From: Modestobacter sp. DSM 44400
GTDB lineage: Bacteria > Actinomycetota > Actinomycetes > Mycobacteriales > Geodermatophilaceae
Assembly (NCBI RefSeq): GCF_900107175.1
Contig: NZ_FNOZ01000001.1
Coordinates: 186,001 to 250,000, forward strand
Direction of reading: 5' to 3'
Length of the DNA: 64,000 nucleotides
Part shown: positions 27,307 to 36,142 of the stretch, in pieces
How positions within the stretch are numbered: the first letter of the stretch is position 1
Layout: each line of letters starts with the position of its first letter
Program-made: the position numbers and the translations under genes
Notes under the pieces: model-generated
What the model saw: only the letters and a program-made list of their open reading frames with translations
Told to the model about the DNA's origin: nothing
Database searches by the model: none

Positions 27307-27999
27307 ATGGACGTGCGCGCGCTGGTGTTCGACGTGTTCGGCACGGTGGTCGACTGGCGCAGCGGGGTGGCCCGCGAGGCTCGGCGGCTGCTCGGCGACC
27401 GGTTCGACGGGAACGCCTTCGCCGACGCCTGGCGCAAGCGCTACGCGCCGTCGATGGACCGGGTGCGCAGCGGCGAGCTGCCCTGGGCGCCGCTGGACGC
27501 GCTACACCGGACGTCGCTGGACGAGCTGCTGGCCGAGCTCGGCGCCGGGGACGTGGACGGCGCCACCCGGGCCGAGCTGGTGCTGGCCTGGCACCGGCTC
27601 GACCCGTGGCCGGACGCCGTCCCTGGTCTGATCCGGCTGCGGCGGCGGCACGTGCTGGCCCCGCTGTCCAACGGCAACGTCGCGCTGATCGTGGACATGG
27701 CCAAGCGCGCCAGCCTGCCCTGGGACGTGGTGCTGGGCGCCGAGCTCGTCGAGCACTACAAGCCCGACGCCGAGGTCTACGACTCCGCACCGCGGCTGCT
27801 CGCGCTGCAGCCCGGCGAGGTGCTGATGGTGGCCGCGCACGTGTCGGACCTGGCCGCCGCCCGCGCCCGGGGGCTGCGCACCGCCTACGTGCATCGGCCC
27901 GCCGAGTTCGGTGGCCGCGTCGACCCACCGGCCACCGATCCGGAGGCGGACCTGTCGGTGTCCTCGCTGACCGAGCTGGCCGACCGCCTCGGCTGCTGA
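27307..27999 (+). CDS. HAD-superfamily hydrolase, haloacid dehalogenase type II-like
   Basis: A 230-residue HAD protein. The nucleophile motif is LVFDVFGTVVDW, motif II is APLSNGN, the lysine is in EHYKPDAEVYDSA, and the acidic motif IV region is VAAHVSDLAAARARGL. The type II arrangement and the DVFGT nucleophile loop resemble L-2-haloacid dehalogenases, but many such proteins act on phosphate esters, so the substrate is open. The ATG is preceded by GGAGG 8 nt upstream. It stands alone between the toxin-antitoxin pair and a minus-strand run. Confidence 0.88.
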   Translation: MDVRALVFDVFGTVVDWRSGVAREARRLLGDRFDGNAFADAWRKRYAPSMDRVRSGELPWAPLDALHRTSLDELLAELGAGDVDGATRAELVLAWHRLDPWPDAVPGLIRLRRRHVLAPLSNGNVALIVDMAKRASLPWDVVLGAELVEHYKPDAEVYDSAPRLLALQPGEVLMVAAHVSDLAAARARGLRTAYVHRPAEFGGRVDPPATDPEADLSVSSLTELADRLGC

Positions 28000-28016
28000 C
28001 CGGCCCGGATCGGAGG

Positions 28017-28433
28017 TCACAGGCGGTAGGGCAGGCTCCCCGGATGGCCGGGCGGCGCGGGCGGCCCGTACCGGTTGGGGCCGCCGTCCCCGCGCAGGAA
28101 CCCGTTCTGGACCAGGAGCATGAGCACGCCGGCGACCGGCAGGAACACCCAGGCCAGCCACCACGCCGAGTGGCTCCGGTCGTGCAGCCGGGTCACCGTG
28201 GAGGAGATCTTCGGGACCAGCGTCAGCAGGGACACCAGCACGGCGAACGGCCCACCGGTGCCCACTTCGGCCGCGGACCCCGAGCCGCCGTAGGTGGCCA
28301 CGTCGTCGAAGCCGAACGACAGGTCGGCCAGGCTCGCCAGCACACTGAACGCCGCGAGCGGCAGCGTGTAGCGCAGCCACCAGGTGCGCCGGGTGATCCG
28401 CCCGCGCCGCAGGTACCACTGCCCAAAGGTCAC
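28017..28433 (-). CDS. DUF805 membrane protein
   Basis: A 138-residue inner-membrane protein. It starts in the DUF805 way, TFGQWYLRRGRITRRTWW, then has helices at about 22-40, 60-80 and 90-112, the last two separated by the family's RLHDRSHSAWW loop. The tail is rich in Gly and Pro. Function unknown. GTG 28433 overlaps the stop of the oxidoreductase gene by 4 bp, placing it last in the vapB-vapC-oxidoreductase-DUF805 run. Confidence 0.85.
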   Translation of the reverse strand: MTFGQWYLRRGRITRRTWWLRYTLPLAAFSVLASLADLSFGFDDVATYGGSGSAAEVGTGGPFAVLVSLLTLVPKISSTVTRLHDRSHSAWWLAWVFLPVAGVLMLLVQNGFLRGDGGPNRYGPPAPPGHPGSLPYRL

Positions 28434-29332
28434 CGGGACGAGCCCACGGTCTCCCGGCAGCCGATCCTCAGCGCCCGCTGCGCCACCCCGAGCACCCGGA
28501 CGACATCACGTCCGAAGGCGACGTCGCAGGGATGTGCGCCGCCGGTGAGGGCAGCGGCCGACAGCTCGGCGACGGCGATCTGGTGCGCCTCGACCGCGGT
28601 CCCGAAGTCCGGCAGGAGCACCAGCCGGCCGGCGTCGCCGTGCACCCACACCTCGACGCCGGCGGCCAGCGGCGCCACGGTCAGCGACAGGGTCGCCGTG
28701 CTCGCCCGGCCACCGCCGTGGGTCAGGACCAGGTGCACGGTGTCGCCCTGCCCGGCGCCGACCTGGACCGTCTCCACCGGCCCGAGCGTGGGCACCAGCA
28801 GCGAGAGTGCGTGTGGGCCGATGTCCCACAGCGCGCCGTGCTCGATCCGCCAGGCCGAGTCCTTGTAGGGGCTGTCCGGCGCGTAGTTGGAGCCCAGCCA
28901 GCTCAGCGCCCCGCCGGCGAGGGTCAGGCGGCCGGCCTGCTCGATCCAGGTAGAGGTCGCCGTCCGGAAGCGGGCGGTGAAGAAGACCACCGACGCGATT
29001 CCGGCCGCGTCAGCTGCGGCGACGACCCGGTCGGCGGCCGCGGTCGACAACGCCACCGGCTTCTCCAGCAGCAGGTGCTTCCCGGCGGCCGCGGCACGTT
29101 CGGCCAGCGATGCCTGCACGTCCGGGGGCACCGCGATGCTCACCGCGTCGACGTCGGCGAGCAGCGCGTCCAGGTCGTCGAACCCGGCGACGTCGAACTG
29201 CGCGCCGACCGCCTTCGCCTTGGCCAGGTCGCGGCCCCACACCCCGGCCAGTTCCACGTCCGGATGCGCTGCCAGCGATGCGGCGTGCACCGTCCGCGCC
29301 CAATGGCCGGTGCCGAGAACGGCAAACCTCAT
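28430..29332 (-). CDS. Gfo/Idh/MocA-family oxidoreductase
   Basis: A 300-residue NAD(P)-dependent oxidoreductase. The Rossmann N-terminus reads MRFAVLGTGHWARTVHAASL, and the family lysine is in HLLLEKPVAL. The C-terminal substrate domain includes DIGPHALSLLVPTLG. Substrates are usually sugars or cyclitols; none can be assigned. ATG 29332 is chosen because GGGAGG lies 7 nt before it; the other ATG at 29338 would have only 1 nt spacing. That ribosome binding site is inside the last codons of vapC, so expression is linked to the toxin-antitoxin operon. Confidence 0.87.
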   Translation of the reverse strand: MRFAVLGTGHWARTVHAASLAAHPDVELAGVWGRDLAKAKAVGAQFDVAGFDDLDALLADVDAVSIAVPPDVQASLAERAAAAGKHLLLEKPVALSTAAADRVVAAADAAGIASVVFFTARFRTATSTWIEQAGRLTLAGGALSWLGSNYAPDSPYKDSAWRIEHGALWDIGPHALSLLVPTLGPVETVQVGAGQGDTVHLVLTHGGGRASTATLSLTVAPLAAGVEVWVHGDAGRLVLLPDFGTAVEAHQIAVAELSAAALTGGAHPCDVAFGRDVVRVLGVAQRALRIGCRETVGSSR

Positions 29333-29334
29333 GC

Positions 29335-29754
29335 TCATACCTCCCACGGATCAACGACGATCAGGCCGAGCCCCTCGAAGTCCCTGATGTTCCGGGTCGC
29401 CAGAACTGCACCGTGGCGAGTGCCGATGGCTGCGATCTGCGCGTCCGCTGGGCCGATCGGCCGGCCCAGACGATCTCTGGTGGCCAGCAGCGGGCCGTAC
29501 CCCTCGGCCGCCGCCTGGTCGAACGGCAGAACCCGCCCGACAAACAGCTCGTCCACCATGATCCGCAGTCGCCTGGCGAGGTCGTTGCGACGACGCCCGT
29601 CCGGCAGACGGGCAACACCGTAGCCGAGCTCAGCAACTGTGACCGCGGTGAGATGGAGGTCGGGCAGCGCCTGGGCGTCGAACCACTGGATGACCCGACG
29701 ACTCCCCCGTGGGTGCACGATTTCCGAGACAACGTTGGTGTCGAGGACGATCAC
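29335..29754 (-). CDS. vapC: VapC/FitB-type PIN-domain toxin
   Basis: A 139-residue PIN-domain ribonuclease. The acidic catalytic residues are visible in VIVLDTNVVSE (Asp), TVAELGYG (Glu) and PIGPADAQIAA (Asp). VapC toxins cleave RNA, often tRNA or rRNA, and are held inactive by VapB. GTG 29754 overlaps the vapB stop by 4 bp (GTGA). A longer upstream reading is antitoxin sequence in another frame and is rejected. It looks intact. Confidence 0.92.
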   Translation of the reverse strand: MIVLDTNVVSEIVHPRGSRRVIQWFDAQALPDLHLTAVTVAELGYGVARLPDGRRRNDLARRLRIMVDELFVGRVLPFDQAAAEGYGPLLATRDRLGRPIGPADAQIAAIGTRHGAVLATRNIRDFEGLGLIVVDPWEV

Positions 29755-30008
29755 TCGCCGAAGTCGATCGGGCGGTGGGTCCCCGAACGCGGCGGGAGAT
29801 CGACGTCCCAACCCCCGACATCGGCGAAGAGCGCATGGATCCTGCTGCCCAGACCTCGCTCGAGCTCGGGCTTCGATTCCGACTCCGCTACGGCGGCGGC
29901 GAGGATCTCGCGGACCTCTGCCTCCATGGAGCGGCCGTGCTGGGCTGCCTTCACCCGAAGCCGCTGTCGGACTGCCTCGTCGAGGTTTCGGATCGTCAGC
30001 GTTGCCAT
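29751..30008 (-). CDS. vapB: VapB/FitA-type ribbon-helix-helix antitoxin
   Basis: An 85-residue antitoxin. The N-terminal ribbon-helix-helix reads MATLTIRNLDEAVRQRLRVKAAQHGRSMEAEVREIL, as a strand, two helices and a conserved GRSMEAEVR turn typical of FitA. The C-terminal tail should wrap VapC. The ATG at 30008 is preceded by GAGGAGG. An 18-bp palindrome (30035-30052) over the promoter -10 is the likely autoregulatory operator. Confidence 0.9.
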   Translation of the reverse strand: MATLTIRNLDEAVRQRLRVKAAQHGRSMEAEVREILAAAVAESESKPELERGLGSRIHALFADVGGWDVDLPPRSGTHRPIDFGE

Positions 30009-30034
30009 GTCAGCCTCCTCTGCACGAGAACGAC

Positions 30035-30052
30035 AGCAATGCTAGCAGTGCT
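30035..30052. promoter_or_regulatory. Palindromic operator overlapping the vapBC promoter
   Basis: The sequence AGCAATGCTAGCAGTGCT is a palindrome apart from two symmetric mismatches, with core TGCTAGCA. The minus-strand hexamer TAGCAT (30044-30039), a good -10, lies inside it. The transcript would start about 24 nt before vapB and include its GAGGAGG ribosome binding site. Binding by VapB is inferred from the family. Confidence 0.6.
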
Positions 30053-30056
30053 GCCG

Positions 30057-31325
30057 TCACGGGAGGGGTCCGAGCAGGTCCGAACTCTGCCCTTCCGGGA
30101 CCTCCGAGCCGGTGCTCCGGGCGTACCACCGCATGCCGGTCGTGGCGGTGAGGGTGTGCACGACCATCGACACCGCGACCGCCAGGCTCACCACCGCGAA
30201 GAACCGGCCCTCCTCCGCGAGGTCGAAGCGATCGACGTAGGTGGCGTAGTAGATGCTCCCGACTCCCAGCGGACCGAACCAGGACAGGAACCCGACCGAC
30301 CACCGTCCGGTACGGGTGGGTGTCAGCGCGGCGAGGCCGGCGAGCGGCCGGCGCAGCAGGAGCACCCAGGCGGCGAACACCAGCCCCGAGGCGCCGAGCG
30401 TGGCCCAGTCGCTCCAGGGCAGCACCGCGCCGAAGAGGAGGAACACCACCGTCGTCGCGACCTTCGTGAAGTTCTCCTGGGCGACCGCCACCGCACGGCG
30501 GACGTCCGGGTCGCGCGCCGTCCAGGACATGCCGACGCCGGCGAGGAAGGCGGCGAGCACCCCGCTGGAGCCCAGCAGCCCCGCGAGCGCCAGCACGAGC
30601 AGGCTGGTGGCCGGCGCGAGCACCGGCACGAACGTCTCCTCCACCGCACCCCTCGCCCGGGCGAGCCGGGTCAGCAGGCCGACCGCGACGCCGACCACCG
30701 GCCCCAGCACCAGGGCGATCCCCACCTCCCGGGCCATGTCGAGCAGCAGGTCACCCACGGAGTCGATGCCCGAGTCGGCGACGAGAAACCCGGCGAGCAG
30801 CACGAACGGCAGCGCCAACCCGTCGTTGACCCCGGACTCCATCTCCAGGGTCATCCGCAGTCGCTGCGGGAGCATCCGCTCGGCGAAGGAGCCCTGCACC
30901 AGCGTCGAGGCCACCGCCGGGTCGGTCGGGGTGAGCACGGCGCCCATCAGCAGCGCCAACGGCCAGGACAGCCCCAGCAGGAGCCAGGCCCCGGCCGAGG
31001 AGACCAGCCACATCACCAGCATCCCGATGCTGAGCAGGCTCAGCACCCGCCGCCCGTTCGCACGCACGTCCGGCCGTTGCAGGCGGAACCCGATGGAGGT
31101 CACCAACAGGGCCAGCGCCACCCGGCTGGTCTGCTCCAGCAGCGTGGTGCGGTCCACCGCACCCGAGGTCGGGTCCGCGACGTCGAGGACCTGGGGTCCA
31201 AGGACGGCCCCGACGACCACGGCCAGCAGGAACGGGGACAAGGTGTACTGCTTGGCGAGGCTGGCGGTCAGGCCGAGCACCACCAAGGTTCCCGCCACGA
31301 TGGCGAGCACGACGTCGAAGGACAT
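30057..31325 (-). CDS. CPA1-type monovalent cation:proton antiporter
   Basis: A 422-residue membrane protein with about twelve hydrophobic segments from residue 5 to 400. In the ion-binding region it has GAVLTPTDPAVAST and, downstream, SGVNDGLALPFVLL. The Asn-Asp pair is typical of electroneutral NhaP/CPA1 antiporters rather than the Asp-Asp of electrogenic ones. It probably exchanges Na+ or K+ for H+ in pH or salt balance. The ATG shares a base with the stop of the DUF2183-PLD gene upstream (TGATG), so the two are coupled. Confidence 0.9.
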   Translation of the reverse strand: MSFDVVLAIVAGTLVVLGLTASLAKQYTLSPFLLAVVVGAVLGPQVLDVADPTSGAVDRTTLLEQTSRVALALLVTSIGFRLQRPDVRANGRRVLSLLSIGMLVMWLVSSAGAWLLLGLSWPLALLMGAVLTPTDPAVASTLVQGSFAERMLPQRLRMTLEMESGVNDGLALPFVLLAGFLVADSGIDSVGDLLLDMAREVGIALVLGPVVGVAVGLLTRLARARGAVEETFVPVLAPATSLLVLALAGLLGSSGVLAAFLAGVGMSWTARDPDVRRAVAVAQENFTKVATTVVFLLFGAVLPWSDWATLGASGLVFAAWVLLLRRPLAGLAALTPTRTGRWSVGFLSWFGPLGVGSIYYATYVDRFDLAEEGRFFAVVSLAVAVSMVVHTLTATTGMRWYARSTGSEVPEGQSSDLLGPLP

Positions 31326-33573
31326 CAGAACGTGCGCCGGAGCTTCATGCCCGGTGGGCGCCCGTCGGGATCGAACAGCGTCGCGTAGGCGGGGGCGGTG
31401 AGCCAGCGTTGCCAGGCCGGTGGCGTCTTCGCGCGGTGGTTCCTCAGGCGCCCGGGCGGGCGCGGCCCCGTGCGGCCGTCGCGGTGCCAGCCGTCCAGAG
31501 CCGCGGCGCTGCGGCGCACGGTGGCGGCGGCGTCGTCCGGGTCGACCAGGTCCGCGTCGTCCCCGTCGGCGCGGTCGAGGTGCTCACGCAGCAGTTGCAG
31601 CCGCAGGTCGCGGGCGAAGCGACGCGCACCGTCGCCCTGGCCGGCCGGATCGACCGGATCGCGGGCGTCCCGGTCGGAGTCCAGGACGGCGGCGGTCAGC
31701 TCCGAGTCGTGCGTCCAGGACCGCCGGTTCAGGTTGCCGCTACCGACCGCCGCCCACACGTCGTCGACGATGCAGGTCTTCGCGTGCACGTACACCGGCG
31801 TGCCGTCCCCGATCTCCAGGTCGAGGACCTGCACCCGGTCGCCTCCCGCCTTGCGCACCATCGCCAGCGCTGCGGTCTGACCGAGCAGCGCCGAGGGGAC
31901 GTGGACGGTGCCCTCCTGGTCGGGGAAGCGGGGCGCGACGGCGATCAGGCGCAGCTGCGGGCAGCGCCGCAGGGCGGTGGCGAAGACCCGGGCGACGTCG
32001 GTGGACCACAGGTACTGGTCCTCGATGTAGACCAGCCGCTGCGCCCGGCTGAGCGCCTTGGCATAGCCCCGGGCGATGCTGCGCTCGCCGTGCGGCGCGA
32101 ACGGGTAGCCGGGCCAACGACGCGGATAGGTCCGCGACAGCTGCACTGCGCAGCTGCCCGCACGCGGCGGGTCGGGGAGCGCCGCCGGCAGTGGCGAGGC
32201 GGTCCGGTCGGCGCCGCGGACCACGTCCCCGAAAACCTGCCAGGGCGCCCGGGACACTGCCGTCGGGTCGTTCCACCGTTCCCGGAAGACGACCTCGGCG
32301 TCGGCGACCGCGGGCCCGTGCAGCTCGAGCTGGACGTCGTGCCAGGGCGGGGTGGCGCCGTAGGCGGCGGCGAACGGGCGGGGCTGAGCGTCCCCCCGGT
32401 GCGCCGCGTCGTCCCGGCGGGAGTGCGCCAGGTCGATGCCGCCCACGAATGCGACGTCGGCCGCGCTCCGCCGCGGGCGCCTGATCACGACAAGTTTCTG
32501 GTGATGGCTGCCCAGCGCGCGCACCCGCTGGTCCAGCAGGACCTCTCCGCCGGCGGCATTGACCTGCGTCGCGAATTTCCGGTTCGGTCCGGCGGAGAAG
32601 CCCATCCAGGTGGGGTGGGACCGCCAGGTCAGCCCCGCGACCCGGACGCCGCGTGTGAGGGCTGCGGTCAGCGTCTGCGCCACCGTGGGGCCCTCGTCGG
32701 CGAGCAGCTCGTCCGGGTCCGCCCGCCAGGCGGTGAAGGCGACCAGGTCGCCGGCGCCGGTGTCCGCGAGTTCCGCGGCCAGGACGGGAAAGTACGTGCG
32801 GCCGTGGACAAGGGGACGCACGTCGTTGCCCTCGGTCCAGCTTCGCAGCCCCGTCGTGTCGTTGCCCCGCTCCTGCGCGGTCAGGAACCAGTCGCGCTGG
32901 CCCTGCCCCTCGGGTCGGGGAAGTGTCAGCGCCTCCCGCAACCGGGGGGCCAGCTCCTGGCCGTTGGCTGCGCGGATGACGGGGACGTCCCCGGCCTTCC
33001 CGCCCGGGCCGGGACCCTCAGCCGGGAGCGGACCGGCCACCCGACGCAGCGCGATGGCGGCCACCTGACCGGGGAACCGCCGCGCCGTGTCCCCGTAGAG
33101 GTCCGGGTCGTCGTCGCCGTCGTCCCCGACCAGCACCCAGCGCACCCCGGGCTGCTCCGTGGCCAGGCGCTGCAGCGCGGTCTGCTTGTGGCCGGAGGCA
33201 TTCCGGGACCACGGTCGGGGGCAGCACCCGGCGCCGGCGTCTCGACGGTTCCCCGGGGATACCCGTCGCGGCGCAGCGCCTTCCTGATCGGACCGGCGAG
33301 CCGGCGCGGAGCGGTGGTGAGGTACACCACCGGCGCGTCCGGCGCGGCGTCGACCACCGCGACCAGGACGGCGGCCATGCCCAGCACCGAACGCAGGTCG
33401 CTGCGGTCGCGGCGGACCAACCGCCGCGCGGCACGCAGCGGATGGCGCAGCGCGGTCAACCCGAAGAGCCCGTCGACGTCACAGACGACACCCCAACGGG
33501 TCGAGGCCGCGCCGGGCGCCGGGTCGTCGGCGGGACCCCCGGCCGGCTCCCTCGCAGACCCGTTGCGCACCAC
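31325..33573 (-). pseudogene. DUF2183 (App1-like phosphatase)-phospholipase D fusion, one frameshift
   Basis: The N-terminal part from GTG 33573 carries an App1/DUF2183 phosphatidate-phosphatase-like start (WGVVCDVDGLFGL, APVVYLTTAPRRLAGPIRKAL). After ETPAPGAA the frame breaks at a run of five G (33217-33221, plus strand). The protein resumes as WSRNASGHKQTALQRL and VRWVLVGDDGDDDPDLYGD, the phosphatase C-terminus. About 480 further residues are a phospholipase D domain pair, with HHQKLVVIRR and HAKTCIVDD as the two HxK motifs and GSGNLNRRSW after the second. The whole would be about 749 residues. The PLD part alone is open from 33145. Restoring one base rejoins everything, so a sequencing slip is a serious alternative to decay. 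Confidence 0.78.
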
Positions 33574-33579
33574 CGAGGC

Positions 33580-33585
33580 AACCTA
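33580..33585 (-). promoter_or_regulatory. -10 of a leaderless promoter for the DUF2183-PLD gene
   Basis: TAGGTT on the minus strand ends 6 nt before the first of two adjacent GTG codons at 33573. No ribosome binding site is visible. Confidence 0.45.
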
Positions 33586-33651
33586 TGCCAGTGCGCGGTC
33601 GCCGGCACGGCCGGCCGGGCCGGCCGGCTCAGCCAGGCCCGGGCGACGACG

Positions 33652-35916
33652 TCACCGCACACCCTCCAGCGGCTGAGCCCGCGCCCCACGGTCGGTGGCC
33701 AGGCCACACACGGCCTGGTCGATGGCCCGCAGCTGCCGGCCGATCGCCGCCAGACCGTGTCGGTCGGACTCGCGCGCCGTGTCGACGTTCCGGTCCAGCG
33801 CATCCAGCGCAGCGTCGGCGGGGTGCACCAGGACTCCGGCCAGCCCCTCGTCGACCGCCCGCGCGACGGTGTCCACGTTGTCGCGGACGCCCTGGACGGC
33901 GCTTCCGAGCGCGCGGCACAGGTCGGGGTCCGCGGCGGCTGATCCCGCTGCGGTGTCGGCGACGCGGGCCAGCACCCGGGCGTGGTGTTCGCACGCGCCG
34001 AGGACACGCAGCGTCCGCCGGTACCCGGACCTGTTGGCCAGTCCGGCCAGGCCCTCGGTGAGCGGCTTGGCGGTGGACTTCAGGGAGTCGAAGCTCTCCC
34101 GGAGTGCACTCGCCTCCGCTTGCGCGCTGCTCCCCGTGGTCCGCTGCCCGGTCAACGTCGTCGTGAGGTGCTCGAGCAGCTCACCCAGATCGGTGAGGAA
34201 CTCCCCGGCGCCGCGGCGGACGGCGCCGCGGGTGCTGCTCGGGAACACCAGGAAGGACACCAGGACGCCGATCGCCGCCCCCGCCGCGGTCTCTTCCAGC
34301 CGCACCAGCAGCAACTCGACGCTGAACTGCCCCAGCAGCCCGTACAACAGAGCCAGCATGGCGGTAATGAAGAAGATCATCCAGCCGGACGAGATCCGCA
34401 TCAGATAGAACCCGAGGAAGACGCTCAGCACGATCAGCACGAGCGCGGCCACCGTGTTGCCCCCGACAAGAGCGGCGACCACCACCCCCGCGCCGACGCC
34501 GGCCAACGTGCCGAGCACCCGCTGCCAACCCTTGCTCAGGGTCTCGCCGCGGGTGGAGGCGCCGGTGAAGACGACGAACGCGGCGATGGCCGCCCAGAAC
34601 CACCGGGTGGAGGAAATCAGCTCGCCGACCGCGATGGCCAGCGCGGCGGCCAGTCCGACCTGGACGGCCTGTCGGGCGGTGTCCGCCCACCGACCTGGAG
34701 GTAGGTCGTCGTCCCCGGTGTCCCCGTCCCCCGTGGCCCCGCCCTCGACCCGGTCGACGGGCCCGTCGGGGATGGAGTCGTCGTGATGTGCGGCCGCGTC
34801 GGCGGGTCGTGGGTCCATGACCTGGAGCCAGCCGGTGACCGTGACCTGCAGAGCGCACACCAGCCGGTCGACCTGTTCGACGGACTGTCCACCACGAACC
34901 CGGGGGGCGCCCGCGGAGGAGGCAGCGGCCAGCACGCCCACGCGCGCGGCCGAGCGGGCGCCGGTCCCCTCCTGCAGGACGCCGCCGGCGCGGTCCAGCG
35001 CGGCGACGATCGCTTCCCGGATGTGCGCCGGCAGCTCCGCGACGCGGACGTGCGCAGCCACCGTCACCAGGTGCTCGACGCTGAGCTGGAGGTCGAAGAC
35101 CCGCACGCTGAGCTCATCGTTGTCGATGCCCTCGAGCAGCCGTTCCTCGGCGGAGTCCAGCCGTTGCTCGACCAGGCGGGCGGTCTCGCCGCACCCGGCC
35201 AGCCGGCTCTGCAGCCGGCCGGCCCGCCGCGACTCGGCAGTGCTCCCGTCGCACTCCCGGCTCAGCGCCTCAAGCACCGATCCGGCCCGGACCCCCAGCG
35301 CGGAGAGCATCCGGCGCAGGTCACGGTCGGGATGGCGCGGTCGCAGCAGGAACCCCACCCCGACGCTCACCAGGGCTCCCACCGCTGCCGACACGATCGC
35401 GACGGGGAGTTGCCCGACGGTCACCTGGACGAACAGGGCCAGGAAGTAGGCGATGAAGCCGATCATCCCCATCGCCAGGCCTCGGGGCCCAAGCAGGCGC
35501 AGGAACACCGCACCGATCGAGACAGCGACGAACCCCACGTCGGCGATCACCGGCCACGGGCTCAGCTCGGTGGCCAGGCCGGCCGATGCTGCCGCGCAGG
35601 GCACCAGCAGCGCAATGGTCGCTGCTCGCCTATTCGGCGTCGGCTCGTTGACCGCTATGGACGCGATCATGGCGACCAGCACCCCCAGCACGGCGGAGGT
35701 GACGGGCTGGCCCCACACGGTCACCAGCCCGTACAGCAGCCCCAGCGCAACGAGGAGGCTCCCCACGGTCGTGCCGGCCGACCGGAGCCGCTCCAGGCCC
35801 GGATCCGACGCCGTGACGACCGTCCACAGTCGCCTCGCCAGGCGACCTCGCGGACCCCGGACAACGGGCAGGTCACTGCCGGCGGCCGCACGCCCGGCCA
35901 ACTGCTCGCTGCCCAT
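33652..35916 (-). CDS. FUSC-family (aromatic acid exporter-like) membrane protein
   Basis: A 754-residue protein with two membrane halves. The first has about six helices (residues about 45-195, e.g. SLLVALGLLYGLV and GLAMGMIGFIAYFLALFVQV). A long helical cytoplasmic stretch follows. Then comes a second set of helices (VGLAAALAIAVGELIS, FWAAIAAFVVFTG, RVLGTLAGVGAGVVVAALVGG), the pattern of FUSC/YccS proteins, and a C-terminal helical domain. Members are thought to export aromatic carboxylates. ATG 35916 (MGSEQLAGRA) is preferred; the long extension upstream is low-complexity Arg-rich sequence. Substrate unknown. Confidence 0.82.
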   Translation of the reverse strand: MGSEQLAGRAAAGSDLPVVRGPRGRLARRLWTVVTASDPGLERLRSAGTTVGSLLVALGLLYGLVTVWGQPVTSAVLGVLVAMIASIAVNEPTPNRRAATIALLVPCAAASAGLATELSPWPVIADVGFVAVSIGAVFLRLLGPRGLAMGMIGFIAYFLALFVQVTVGQLPVAIVSAAVGALVSVGVGFLLRPRHPDRDLRRMLSALGVRAGSVLEALSRECDGSTAESRRAGRLQSRLAGCGETARLVEQRLDSAEERLLEGIDNDELSVRVFDLQLSVEHLVTVAAHVRVAELPAHIREAIVAALDRAGGVLQEGTGARSAARVGVLAAASSAGAPRVRGGQSVEQVDRLVCALQVTVTGWLQVMDPRPADAAAHHDDSIPDGPVDRVEGGATGDGDTGDDDLPPGRWADTARQAVQVGLAAALAIAVGELISSTRWFWAAIAAFVVFTGASTRGETLSKGWQRVLGTLAGVGAGVVVAALVGGNTVAALVLIVLSVFLGFYLMRISSGWMIFFITAMLALLYGLLGQFSVELLLVRLEETAAGAAIGVLVSFLVFPSSTRGAVRRGAGEFLTDLGELLEHLTTTLTGQRTTGSSAQAEASALRESFDSLKSTAKPLTEGLAGLANRSGYRRTLRVLGACEHHARVLARVADTAAGSAAADPDLCRALGSAVQGVRDNVDTVARAVDEGLAGVLVHPADAALDALDRNVDTARESDRHGLAAIGRQLRAIDQAVCGLATDRGARAQPLEGVR

Positions 35917-36030
35917 CCACCCCGACCTTTGCCCTCCGTCGGACGCACGTCCGGACGCCGGTGTTTCTCGCCGTCCCGCGGCCGAGGACCTTGCCGCACC
36001 TGCAGCAGACGACGATCGCCAAGTCGACGT

Positions 36031-36049
36031 CCGAACTCTCCTAGTTCGG
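36031..36049. other. Small perfect hairpin between the DUF2254 and FUSC genes
   Basis: CCGAACT, loop CTCCT, AGTTCGG. It lies in a 226-nt gap between two minus-strand genes and could be a terminator for the DUF2254 gene or part of the FUSC control region. There is no T-tract. Confidence 0.35.
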
Positions 36050-36142
36050 CGCCGCACCGGCGAGCCGAAGGCGGCCAGGCGGAGGTGGACGCGGTGGTCG
36101 ACGTGCCCACCGCGCAGTGGGGTCCCGCCGGGTGCCTGACTG

